NCBI GenBank assembly: GCA_934045075.1
Contig: OW203749.1
Location: forward strand, 5,732,804 to 5,796,803
DNA length: 64,000 nucleotides
Direction: 5' to 3'
Origin: Yponomeuta sedellus
Lineage: Eukaryota > Arthropoda > Insecta > Lepidoptera > Yponomeutidae
Made by a program: the position numbers and the translations under genes. This document shows, one piece after another, positions 9,501-18,944 of this stretch; position 1 is the first letter of the stretch, and every line of letters starts with the position of its first letter. The notes beneath the pieces were generated by a model that was not told the DNA's origin, did not search any database, and saw only the letters and a list, made by a program, of their open reading frames with translations.

Positions 9501-11961
9501 CACATCCTGCCGTGCGTCAATGTTGCCACAAAGGGCATCTGCCCCGCGCCGTGCTGAGGGTATGAACCCTCAGCGCTGGTTTCCAGACGTTTTTAATAAT
9601 AGGTCTCTCACCGGCATCAGTGAAATTTTCAACCTCTTTACACTATTCTCTGTATTACGTACAGGTAGCGATAGCCACGAATAGCCAGAGGTCGATGGTT
9701 CGAGTCCCGGCATGGGTGGAATTTTTAGCCTCTAAATAGGCTTTTTATAATTGACCTTAGCACGGGTTAGTGCATTAAATATAAAAATAGTATAGTACAC
9801 CATTGCCATTCTTCAATAGATCGCCTACCGTAATCCCTAATGATCAGCGTCCTGTCACCTTAAAATAATTAATTTTACTATCGTATCGTAACCAATTGAT
9901 CGTATTACCTCCTAAGCCCTGGAGGTAACAGTTACTTCAAGTCGTCGAAAACTTCGTAGATTTTGAAGAACTTTTTCTTCTCGTTGTCCAAAAAATTATG
10001 AGGAAAATATTGGCCGTGGAACAGTAAATTTTCCGGACTTCTTACTAAATCATTGGGTGTGAATTAAGAAAGTTATTCGTGATGTCCTATTTTTAGGACG
10101 CCAGGGCTAAAGAGGCTAGGCTGACAAGTATCGAAATCGATTTATTTTTACGCTGGAGGTTCGTCAAGTACCTCATTACTGGCTTCCAGATATTAAATCT
10201 TACGGATATAAATATATTGACAGGTGGGTGGCTCTTGTAGGCCAAGCAAATTAAATTGAAAAAAAAAGCGTTTTGAGTAATTCATTTCCAGAACGTTGGA
10301 TATCATTTTAATACCTTCATTTAGTGGCTTTGATTACCGCTCTGGGGCATTTTTGTTGCAAAGGATATCCCTCGCTGTGCAGCGCGGTAATGCTGCCAGT
10401 GTCATGGGTACCATTGGGTCGGATATGTCTTGGGGCGGTTTATTTGATTGACTTTTTTTAAATAAAAATTTAGTCCTAAATGCGTGTAATTGAGTATGCA
10501 CGGTCCCAGGAGGTGAGCTCAACTTTTGGGGGCCAAAAAACCGCGTAAATTTCGCATATTTTTCAGTTTTGTGCTTGCAGCTCGGAAACGGTAAGTTGGA
10601 CTGAAAATATTGTCAATGCAATATTAAAGTGGGTTAAATATTGCGTCAAATGGTCATCTAAAACTTTCAATTGGGTTAAGTGGTATAGCCGAAATCAAAA
10701 GTTGTTTAAATGATATCCAGATTTCTGGAGATGAATTCCTGGATTTTTTTTTATTTTATTGGCCTATTGTGACAAATTCTTCCCGCGGGTGTCGTAAAAG
10801 GCGACTAAGGGACACAAACCGGGGGGTGGGCAGCAGCGCCCCCTGCAGTACAATTCCACTAAACTGCGATCCCCAACCCGCATGCCCAGCGTGGGGATTA
10901 CGGGCATTACCCCTCAATGATGGCACATTGAGGGGTATTGCTATGGCGCTCATTAGGGGAGGGCTATGTCCAGCACTGGACTAATATTATAGCCTGAAGA
11001 AGAAGAATTGTGATAAAATAATAAAATAAAAATATAAGATAAGAATAGAGAAATGTAGGCACTATCTACTTCTAACACCAAACAGACCTGATTCTTCCCC
11101 TGAGGGGACGGCGTCCTTTTTATACCTTCTAGAGCCGACCTGGGGCCAAGCGGGTAGCGAAACAAGCTCAGGTATAAAAGCTGTGGGAATGATATTTTTA
11201 CAAATTATAATATTTTTTCGCATGTGAAAAAGTGAGACGGTAATTATTGTAATTATTAACTGAGCACATATTAAACTAAGACGTTATTTTTTTATTTGTA
11301 AGGTGCCGGGAAAAAACGCACTTCGAGAACGCATAGCGACTCATGCGTTCTCAAATGAGCACCAACTCATTTTAAAAACCTATTTAGAGGCTAAGAATTC
11401 CGCCCATGCCGGGACTCGAACCTGTGACCTCTGGCTAACCATACCAGCGCTCTCCTAACTGAGCTAGTGGGCAAGTGCTGGCATCAGCGAAATTTCGAAC
11501 CTCTTCAGAATTGTCTGTATTACTTACAATTTTTAAAGAATTTTTAGCCTCTAAATAGGTTTTTAAAATTGTCCTAAGCACGGGTTAGTGCAACAAAACA
11601 AATTAACCAGCTCATTTGTTTATTCTGTGTGAAAATGGTTATTAAGGAGATAACAAATTAAATAATTTTGGATTTACTTGTTGACCATTATTTCATTTTT
11701 TGACACAGCTCCGATGACCAACATAATTTTTGGGTGACCAATTTAATAGAATATTCTTTATTTTACACCAGAGCACATAATATTTTAAAACATGTAAAGA
11801 TACAAAGTACAATTGGCGGCCTTATTGCCTGTTTTGTAAATCAATAATTAATTTTGAAAAAATACCTACGTGAAGATAAAACGACAAGCATTTTACTACG
11901 ACGGTAAGCAGTACGACTTACCTATGAGCATCAGAGAAACTACGGCTGCGATTTTCAACAT
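3319..11961 (-). CDS. trissin: Trissin neuropeptide precursor gene (2-3 coding exons)
   Basis: Secreted neuropeptide precursor. Seen: exon 1 (11961-11922) encodes Met plus 12 mostly hydrophobic residues and ends in phase 1 at a GTAAGT donor. Exon 2 (4960-) starts after a CAG acceptor and completes that codon. The join gives a signal peptide (about residues 1-20 or 1-23), then Cys24, 27, 31, 35, 43 and 44 in the spacing C-x2-C-x3-C-x3-C-x7-C-C, then FNYL and the RRKR processing site (49-52). Known: this spacing and the FNYL-basic ending are those of insect trissin, a peptide with three disulfides acting on a dedicated GPCR. Exon 2 can end at a TAG (4803-4805; 65-residue precursor) or splice at a GTATAT donor (after 4821) to the phase-0 exon 3507-3319 (122 residues). 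Intron 1 (4961-11921) is largely transposon-derived. The peptide identity is strong; the C-terminal structure is uncertain. Confidence 0.87.
3533..3890 (-). mobile_element. 5S-SINE, full length
   Basis: Member of the most abundant family here. On its own strand the head reads GAGTTAAGCAACAACAGG, then GGATGGGTGACCG, matching the box A and box C region of 5S rRNA. The body includes CCACCAACCCGGACTTGG and the 3' end ATACAAGGGTTGATAT. This copy lies just upstream of the acceptor of the probable trissin exon 3. Confidence 0.72.
4126..4434 (+). mobile_element. tRNA-like SINE, full length (reference copy)
   Basis: Starts GTGGGTACAGCGATATCATT; a tRNA-like module occupies 4281-4355 (A box TAGCTCAGTTGG, B box GGGTTCAAATCCC, pairing CTGGC/GCCAG arm). 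It is followed by GCCTCTAAATAGG and GCACGGGTTAGTGCATTAAA with an A/T-rich end. The anticodon-loop position 33 is C rather than U and ~150 bases precede the tRNA-like part, so it is a retroposon and not a tRNA gene. A reversed tail fragment (4083-4120) abuts it. Confidence 0.78.
4529..4747 (+). mobile_element. RTE-tail SINE, internally deleted
   Basis: Same family as 1885-2140, lacking ~25 bases around the CCCAGCGTGGGG block and ending GCCTGAAGAAGAA. It ends 55 bases before the trissin stop codon on the other strand. Confidence 0.7.
4803..4960 (-). CDS. trissin: Trissin exon 2 (six-Cys mature peptide)
   Basis: Acceptor CCGTCACAG, then 158 bases to TAG at 4803-4805. Contains the whole peptide core (CDSCGRECASACG, then HFRACCFNYL) and the RRKR cleavage site, followed by 13 residues. 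The opposite strand is also open here, but only this strand gives the conserved cysteine spacing. A 1-kb block of SINE sequence (4126-4747) begins about 55 bases downstream of the stop. A possible internal donor (GTATAT, after 4821) would bypass the stop codon. Confidence 0.88.
4981..5130. mobile_element. Partial palindromic MITE (CGTCGTCGAAACGTCGAGG family)
   Basis: Matches the right half of the complete element at 26151-26483. It starts just 20 bases upstream of the trissin exon 2 acceptor (gene strand), so the branch point may be in it. Confidence 0.65.
5126..5197. repeat. Inverted repeat CTGTTAACAGCTGTCA
   Basis: Arms CTGTTAACAGCTGTCAAAGG and its inverse flank a short spacer. Probably the ends of a small MITE; 5200-5540 holds nothing else I recognise. 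Confidence 0.5.
5545..5640. repeat. Two adjacent hairpins, one with perfect 36-bp arms
   Basis: 5545-5569 has 11-base arms (ACACAGAGTAT) around a 3-base loop. 5568-5640 is a perfect inverted repeat of 36 bases each side of a single central T. Downstream sequence to 6746 contains no gene or clear element except short repeat fragments. Confidence 0.85.
6805..7025 (-). mobile_element. 5S-SINE, second subfamily, head missing
   Basis: Variant with CATCAACGCATTTATGTCCC at its 3' end and the TATCGACGGCAGCCAGCACC block. Inserted in the RT remnant. Confidence 0.65.
7840..8233. mobile_element. PIF/Harbinger-type MITE (394 bp, TTA duplication)
   Basis: Ends GGGCCCTCGCCCACGGCGAC and GGGCCCTCCCCAACGGCAAC (inverted), flanked by TTA on each side (7837-7839, 8234-8236). 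Removing it restores an RT reading (KPF joined to RFPTTPCAF). The interior is built from GCGATGC/GCGCGTTT-like words. Confidence 0.8.
8600..8825 (-). pseudogene. Non-LTR RT C-terminal fragment
   Basis: Open in one frame: ETLGPLGPEARLFSKELASR, then RDPRAGSYLGQRISLAIQRG. This wording is typical of a C-terminal segment of insect LINE polyproteins. Short, isolated and without a start. Confidence 0.65.
9024..9215 (+). mobile_element. tRNA-headed SINE, family 2
   Basis: Head GTGGCGTAGCGGTAGCGCG (A box) and CCCGGGTTCCAATCCCGG (B box), then a GTCCAGGTCTTGGATGT tail and an A/T end. The acceptor stem does not pair, so it is not a tRNA gene. The same head is fused to a different tail at 46936. Confidence 0.68.
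9241..9425 (-). mobile_element. Dispersed 'CTAGCTGACCCAGCGAACTT' repeat
   Basis: One of seven related copies. Family end: CTAGCTGACCCAGCGAACTT, CATCCTCGTACTTCAAGG, and a TTTTTATATTATAGA tail. Probably the 3' end of a LINE or a SINE using it. Confidence 0.6.
9604..9795. mobile_element. tRNA-like SINE, inverted-half copy
   Basis: 9604-9664 is the element's 5' flank in minus orientation; from 9665 it continues with the 3' half in plus orientation (ATAGCCAGAGGTCG to GTGCATTAAA). Region 9796-10773 has no gene or recognised repeat. Confidence 0.65.
10774..11008 (+). mobile_element. RTE-tail SINE
   Basis: 5'-truncated at CAAATTCTTCCCGCGGG; ends GCCTGAAGAAGAAGAA. Inside trissin intron 1. Confidence 0.7.
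11371..11600. mobile_element. tRNA-like SINE, minus copy joined to plus tail
   Basis: Minus-orientation copy 11371-11527 is directly followed by the plus-orientation tail (GCCTCTAAATAGG, GCACGGGTTAGTGCA). 11600-11921 is AT-rich with LINE 3' UTR-like sequence (11740-11830) and precedes trissin exon 1. Confidence 0.65.
11922..11961 (-). CDS. trissin: Trissin coding exon 1 (signal peptide)
   Basis: ATG at 11961-11959, 13 codons plus one base, donor GTAAGT immediately after 11922. The residues MLKIAAVVSLMLI form a basic start followed by a hydrophobic run, as expected for the n- and h-regions of a signal peptide. The one-base overhang G joins GC of exon 2 to make Gly14. The exon is too short to be found as an open reading frame; it was located by looking for a phase-1 donor behind a hydrophobic start upstream of the cysteine exon. 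Confidence 0.82.
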
Positions 11962-12586
11962 CTTTGCCCCGTGAAAGGAATAAATTAAAAAGAAAAAAAC
12001 TCAAACTCCTCGTTCGCGTTTGGCGCCACTTTTTGACAGCTCGTCCAAGATGGCCACCGTTTCTTATCGCCGATGGAACTAGAATGATGGGGTGTTGAGT
12101 TCACCCCTTTTTATATTGAAACAAACTTTGTTTGCCCACGTATTTATTATGCGTAGGACGCTGAAGAGAACGTGATACAAATTTGCTTTTAACTGTAAGG
12201 GTGAGACATAAAAAATACTATGGTACAACACTAGTGGATAAAGATATTCAGTTACAGGTTAACTAGGAAATAAAAAAACGACTCACCTTTAGTACTTACC
12301 TGCTTACTGTATTACCAATTTATAAAAACATGATTCCTAACAACTCTCCTCAGCTGCAGGTTAAATTAGGATTGTTGCGGAACTTGTTATGAGGACGATT
12401 GGATGAGGATGAGGAATCTGGCAGACAAAGAGGAAGGGGATGAGGATGCTGGAGACTTGTCTCTCTCTCTTTCTCCGTCACACATTTCGTTTCAACAAAA
12501 CTTATAACTCCCCTTCCCATCAAATTCCTCTTAAAATATGAGGGAGAGGATTTTTTTGAATCAATTTTGAGGTAGAGGAAAAGCTC

Positions 12587-12676
12587 AATTGGGAGAGCGC
12601 TGGCACGGTTAGCCAGAGGTTGCGGGTTCGAGTCCCGGCATGGGTGAAATTTTTAGCCCATAAATAGGTTTTTAGA
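12587..12676 (+). mobile_element. tRNA-like SINE, short fragment
   Basis: Only the second half of the tRNA-like part and the start of the tail (GAGAGCGCTGGCACGG to AATAGGTTTTTA). Confidence 0.65.
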
Positions 12677-12968
12677 GGAGGAAGAGGTTCAGGAACCTCA
12701 ATAATATGAGGAAATTCCTCATTTTGAGGAAGAGGAATTCTCATCAACCCTAGTTTAAATAATCTGTGGTGAAGAAAAGGATGGACGTAACCACAGGTTG
12801 TTTCAATTGCATCTGAGGAGTATTTTAAAGAAGTCGCTTTTGTGTAAATAACACGGTACCTAAGTCTTAAATTAAACCTCCACCGTAATTAACATGACAT
12901 ATTATTTAACAGGCATCTTGCAGTGACATTGTATTTTGTTAAAAAAAACGTAAAAGTCACATCTCTAA

Positions 12969-13537
12969 AGGCTATATTACACCGGGGCAACACTGTGCGG
13001 CATTGCGGCATGCCACAAGGCCACATGCGACAAAATTAAAAATGTCGCACATTGTGGCAAGAACCGTGCGGCATGGCAACACCTTGCGTGATGTGGCAGA
13101 CTGTCGCAGCTTGTATCCGGGCACAATGGATTCCATGCGACATTTTTCGTGCGTCAAAGTTGACATTCTGGTAAAGTTTTTAAATAAGACACCATTGTCT
13201 GCCTTAATTTTGTTAATTAAATAGTACGTGGGCTATTCTGAAGTCATCTTCTTTTCCACCAACGTTTCTTCTTCCGTTGTTTAGCTACATGGCTTAGTAC
13301 TAAATAAGCTGCTACTAAGGTTACTTGATCAGCCATATTCTATGGTGTATTCCCGCGATCAAACAAGTAGGTAAACCAGAAACACTCCATAAACACGATG
13401 CTTTGGAAATTATCCAGGCACGATGTTGCCTCGGCGTAATATAGGCTGCCGTAGCCACATATGCCGCAAGTTGTAGCATGCCACAATATGTAGCATGCGG
13501 CACTGTCGCACGTTGTTGCCTCGGCGTAAACGAGCCT
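12969..13537. mobile_element. PIF/Harbinger-type MITE (569 bp, TAA duplication)
   Basis: Imperfect inverted ends AGGCTATATTACACCGGGGC and AGGCTCGTTTACGCCGAGGC, flanked by TAA (12966-12968, 13538-13540). Interior rich in TGCGGCATGCCACA-like words; a second right-end-like sequence at 13422-13455 suggests a partial internal duplication. Confidence 0.72.
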
Positions 13538-14179
13538 TAAGAATCTGCATTTTGAGTATTTCAATTATGACATCGCCTACTTTAAGAGAAAAACCTGGTT
13601 TTTCCACAAAACAGACGTGACGACAGTATCAAACAATCAAAAATTTAACTATATTATTATTATTATTGTTAAAAGGATACAAAACAGTAGATTTAGTTTT
13701 ATAAAAAAAACAAATGTGATCACAAATATTTTCAATAAAATAAAAGATTATATTGCTTTCAGCTATTTCGACTGAAACACCAATCACACCGCGTGACGTC
13801 AGGCTTGGGTAACATGGGTAAACTTCAACCGTGCTTTGTTTGACGTTTGATATGTGTTTAGCTAGGCGTGACGTCAAATTCGACGCCATGACACTGCGAG
13901 CTGTTCCCACAGAATTCAAATATAAAAAAAAAAATTTCTTTAAAGTAAGCTTTGTTAAACTTCGGTTTATTACTGAAAAATAGTTTTTTTTTACATCATA
14001 AATGTGTTTCCACTGGTGGAAGAGGATTTAAAAATCTCTCGTCGTTCTTATTATAGAATTATAAAAACTTAACCGGAAAATGTTGTTTCGCCATATTAAT
14101 TATACTATTTTTATTTTTAAGTCTCTTATGTTTTTTTATGGTATTATGTTATTTTTAATGTTATCTTATGTTATTTTTA

Positions 14180-14472
14180 ATGTCCTTACCACTAACCCGT
14201 GCTAAAGACAATTTTAAAAATCAATTTAGAGGCTAAAAATTCCACCCATGCCGGGATTCGAACCCGCGACCTCTGGCTATCCGTGCCAGCGCTCTATCCA
14301 ACTAAGCTAATGGGCGACTCACCGGCATCAGTGAAATTTCGAACCTCTTTACACTATTCTCTGTATTACATACAGGCAGCGACATCTGGCTGGCTGTCAT
14401 GTAATGACAGTCGTTAAGCCATGTCAGCAGGAAGAAACCCGTGTCACATACCAAGGGTTGATATCATAGTGT
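14180..14472. mobile_element. tRNA-like SINE (-) fused to deleted 5S-SINE (+)
   Basis: Minus copy of the tRNA-like SINE (14180-14392) runs into the 5S-SINE body at GGCTGTCATGTAATGACAG, which jumps to the SINE end (GAAACCCGTG to AAGGGTTGATAT). Confidence 0.65.
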
Positions 14473-14925
14473 GCAAATTGTGCAGTTGATATGTACCTCA
14501 TCATCCACAAAGTTTAAATAAAAAAGAATTCAAACGCCTCTAAGCCAGTATAAAAATAATAATCGGTACGAAATCAATTAAACTTTTCCTATAAAAATAT
14601 TAGATGAGCTTTCAGTTTCGCTCCGACGAGTCGCCGTGTCTAGAATCTTAAAGGGCAGTACAGATTATTTTTAACCAGCCGTGTGTTATAGAGAGTCTAT
14701 TTATTCTTACTTGTCCAATTTAGTAAACAAGATTCTAACCTTAAAATTGAGATTAGATGTTTTCTCGCAAATTCATGAACTATGTTTATAAAATTGGCAG
14801 CGTGTTATCTAAAAGAGTGTTCCAGGTTACTTCATTTATGGAAATTGGCAGTTTTGGACTAAAAAGTCACAGTTTAAGGGAAGAATGTGATGAAACAATC
14901 GCCCTCTGAATACCTTTTAATGTTA

Positions 14926-15690
14926 GGGGTTAAAGTATGAAATTGCCGTTTTATTGCAATAGGTTCTTTGAATTGACATAGAATCTTCATGGTATGAGGT
15001 TTTCGAAGGAAACTTTTTTCAAATGGTTTCTATGATGTTCTTTTTTTAAAAAATGTGAAACATTTGAATATCGACTTTCAATTGTTTTTGTTATTCAATT
15101 TAGACAAGAAAGATGGATACTGTGAAAATTCGAGTGATTTTTGAATACGAGTTCCGACGCGGAACTAACGCGGCAGAAACAGCCCGCAATATCAATGCTG
15201 CATTTGGAGAGGGGTCTACTAATGCTGTGAAACCATTCCGCTAATTCCTGGGTAGTTTGACTAGGATCGGCTTCCACTATCTCTCTTAATTCATCGTTAT
15301 TCACCTGTGTGGAAGGTCTTCCTCGTGGCTCGTTCTTTAAGTCGAAATTTCCATCACGAAAGCGTTTAAACCAAAATCGCACGGTGCGTTCATTAGTAGA
15401 CCCCTCTCCAAACGCAGCATTGAAATTGCGGGCTGTTTCTGCCGCGTTAGTTCCGCGTCGGAACTCGTATTCAAAAATCACTCGAGTTTTCGCAGTATCC
15501 ATCTTTCTTGTCTAAATTGAATAACAAAAACAATTGAAAGTCGATATTCATTTGTTTCACATTTTTTTAAAAAAAGAACGTCATAGAAACCATTTGAAAA
15601 AAGTTTCATTCGAAAACCTCAAACCATGAAGATTCTATGTCAATTCAAAGAACCTATTGCAATAAAACGGAAATTTCATACTTTAACCCC
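14926..15690. mobile_element. Mariner-derived fold-back element
   Basis: Two inverted copies of a mariner 5' end (ends GGGGTTAAAGTATGAAATT) flanked by TA. Each arm contains the transposase start; the minus-strand arm (15502 downward) reads MDTAKTRVIFEYEFRRGTN, then the N-terminal helix-turn-helix region to about residue 92, where it runs into the other arm. No catalytic domain remains. Confidence 0.8.
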
Positions 15691-16153
15691 TATTATTAAT
15701 CTACTGTTTAGTACCAGATATCCTGTGTTGTCCTAGTTTACCATTCTAGGTATGTGTGCAAGTGTCAACCCTGAATACAACTTGCTTACGGTAACTGGAT
15801 ATCTTAGAAGCAAAGTCGCGTTTACTCATCTTTTCAAGTGAAATCACTTAGCATCCATATCTACAGTCTGTTGGCTTTTAGAAAATACTTCGGGCTCTAG
15901 AGTAGGCTTCGGTTTTCGCTGAAAGCACACGAGTGTAATACTATTTCCTGGCTCGTATCTATCTATATAAACAACATTCAAAGTCCTGATTGAGTCACTC
16001 ATTAACGCCCAGCTCAAGCCGTTGGACCTAGGAAGCTGAAATTTTGCACAGACGGTCCATAAATAATGTAGGCAAGGAATAAGACCGGATTTTTTGAAAT
16101 TCAACACCTAAGGGGGTAAAAAGGATTGCCAAAATTTGTATGGGAGGTATAAA

Positions 16154-16342
16154 AAATACAGATACAAACCGGGGGACGGGCAGCAGCGCCCCCTGCAGTA
16201 AAATTCTACCAAACTGCGATCCCCAACCCGCATGCCCCGCGTGGGGATTATGGGCATTACACCCCAATGATGGCACAATCTTGCGCTCATTAGGGGAGGG
16301 CTATGTCAAGCAGTAGACTAATATAGCCTGAAGAAAAAGAAG
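16154..16342 (+). mobile_element. RTE-tail SINE, 5'-truncated
   Basis: From ACAAACCGGGGGACGGGCAG to GCCTGAAGAAAAAGAAG. Region 15700-16153 has no recognised gene. Confidence 0.68.
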
Positions 16343-16365
16343 TATTAAATTTTTTGTATTACTAC

Positions 16366-16501
16366 AGGTTCGAAATTTCACTGATGCCGGTAGTTGCCCA
16401 TAAGCTCAGTTGGGAGAGCGCTGGCACTGTTAGCCAGAGGTCGCGGGTTCGAGTCCTGGCATGGGTGGAACTTTCAGCCTCTAAATAGGTTTTTGAAAAT
16501 G
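16366..16501 (+). mobile_element. tRNA-like SINE, 3' part
   Basis: Contains the complete tRNA-like module and a short tail. Lies antisense in the presumed 3' UTR of the unknown gene. Confidence 0.68.
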
Positions 16502-16512
16502 ATGTCTCACTT

Positions 16513-16620
16513 TCAGTCGTCCTCGGACCAGTTGTCAAAGTCCTCGCCGCGGTAGAATCCGCCGCCGTCTTCGTGCTGGGCCTCCTGCAGCATACTGACG
16601 CCCACGCGCTTCAAATCCAG
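16513..16620 (-). CDS. Unknown gene, terminal coding exon 5
   Basis: Acceptor CTGTCTCTTATGCAG, 35 codons and TGA at 16515-16513. Begins LDLKRVGVSMLQEAQ and ends FDNWSEDD. A 5S-SINE (16649-16890) ends about 28 bases upstream of the acceptor on the gene strand, so the branch point must lie in or next to transposon sequence. A tRNA-like SINE (16366-16501) starts 11 bases after the stop and forms the beginning of the 3' UTR. Confidence 0.73.
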   Translation of the reverse strand: MDLKRVGVSMLQEAQHEDGGGFYRGEDFDNWSEDD

Positions 16621-18912
16621 CTGCATAAGAGACAGTTTCTTTAACACGATATCAACCCTTGTATGCTTCACTGCTGGGGCACGGGTCTCTTCCTGCATCG
16701 CAGAAAGGTTAGGCCATACTCCACCACGGGGGCCAGGTTCGAGTCGGTGGAGGATTGTAATACAGTGGCGGGCCTTACTGTCAGAAGTTATTAAGCTGCC
16801 CATGAGGCCTCTGAAATGGCTTAACGACTGCCGTTACATGACAGCCGGCACCAAAAGCTTAAGGTGCCTTGCGAAGCACGGAACACGTTTTAATTGACAA
16901 TCAGATTAAAAAAATAAGAGCTCTTACCGCATGCAGCAGCGTTCTATAGTTCAGTGACACTTGTCAGAAATACCTTTCATCATCAACGCATTACGTCCCC
17001 AACGAGGGGCGCGGGTCTCTTCCCTGAGGAAGCTATAGGCCATACTCCACCACGGGGGCCCCGCCCGGATTGGTAGAGGCTTGCAAGACTAGTAGCTTGT
17101 CTTTCTGAGCTCGACTTTTGACCTTGAAAAAAGTTAATTGATAAAATGATCTGCCAACTCTAGCAAACCAAAAATTTTATGCGAGTCCTCGCTGCATGCA
17201 GTTGAGCTCTACAGTTACTGAGTGCTTAGTGCGAGTTTGACAGATCCAATCGAATAACTTTACTACCGCGTTAATCGAGCATCGAGTAGTGAGTATGAGT
17301 AAGTTAACCGTTCGAACTGGCAAAACGCTGTCACAGTACAACTCGCACTCGCGTTTATTCGTGTTTTGGCTGGTAAAAATGTTCACTTCTCAAGGTAAAC
17401 CATTACAACTCGCACTCAGCAATTTTAATTTCCATACTTGTCGCTAGGTGGCGCTTCCTCGATGCCATAGAAATATGAGGTTACGTTAACGCGATCGAGT
17501 AGTTAAAAAACTCGATCTGTTTGTCTGGATCTGTCAAAAAAAACTGGATCTGTCAAACTCGCACTAAGCACTCTGATACTTTTTAGAAAAAGTTCGGGTG
17601 ATTTTTCCCCAAAAAAGAATCTTTTAAGGAAGTTAACTGCTTAATTCCATCATTTCGCAGAAAGTCGAAAATAAATGCGCGTTTTTAGGACACTAACCTA
17701 AACCCTATGTAGTTTCGAACACTTTTCAGTGATAGTTCTGTATTCAAATTAAAGTACCAGTGTAGAATATACTGAATTTTATATTATTTTTAATGCACTA
17801 ACCCGTGCTAAGGGCAATTTAAAAAAAAACTATTTCGAGGCTAAAAATTCCACCCATGCCGGGATTCAAACCCGCGACCTCTGGCTATCCGTGCCAGCGC
17901 TCTTTCCAACTGAGCTAATGGGCGACTCACCGGCATCATTGAAATTTCGAACCTTTTTACAATATTCTCTGTATTACTTACGTACAGGCAGCGACATCTG
18001 GCTGAAGTAATTTGCATCACTTTCAGCCCCGATAGGTTTAAAATCCTAAATAGGTTTTTTAAAAGCATGTACTGAAGTTTAAAAGTAGACAAATGCTGTA
18101 CATCCACACAAATAATTTTGTCTAACTCAGGATACCAGAATTCTTAAGTTTTTCATCCCGCCACTGCCTGCAGTCGGCCTCTAATCGTCGGTCCAGTCAG
18201 GTGTCATCCTAAGATAAGATTAGGTAAGATAAGAATTATTCTTTATAGTACACCAGAGCACATACTATAAAAACATGCAAAGATACAAAGTACAATTGGC
18301 GGCCTTATTGCTAAAAGCAATTTATTCCAGACAATCTTATGACAACCTTATTTGCATCAACTAACCGCATGGGGCTTGTAGGCTTTTGGCGGAATTTAGC
18401 AAAGTGATTTTCACATTTTAACTCTAGGATTTCCGTAAAGTAACGCCTGATTCCATACAACCTTATTACGGAAAGTTACGGCTAGCGTCCAACGTAAAAC
18501 CGTCCATTCAGCACCGGCGCTTACGTGTAGTTCATTACGTGTTTCTCTCGGATCTCGGCAATGTCCTCGGCTCTCTGGTAGATGTCGAACTCAGAATCCA
18601 CGGAGTCCGGATCGATGGAGACGACGTCCCACTCGCGCGCCGCTGGCGGCGGCAGATGCGTCGGACTGGGGCTGAAGAGCTTCCGCGCTGCACCATAAGA
18701 GACCGACTTTTGATCAGACATTTCCAATATCGTTCATTTCAAGATTATCAAGCTACTGTTTGTCTGCTTCAGACTAAAACGTGAATACAATAATAAGTAT
18801 AACGTTCCACATCCATTGTACTTCAGATTTCACAAAGAATAGACACATATCAGCGCACACACACTCACATAAACACATACACGCACACACCACACACACA
18901 CACACACACTCA

Positions 18913-18944
<32 letters not shown>

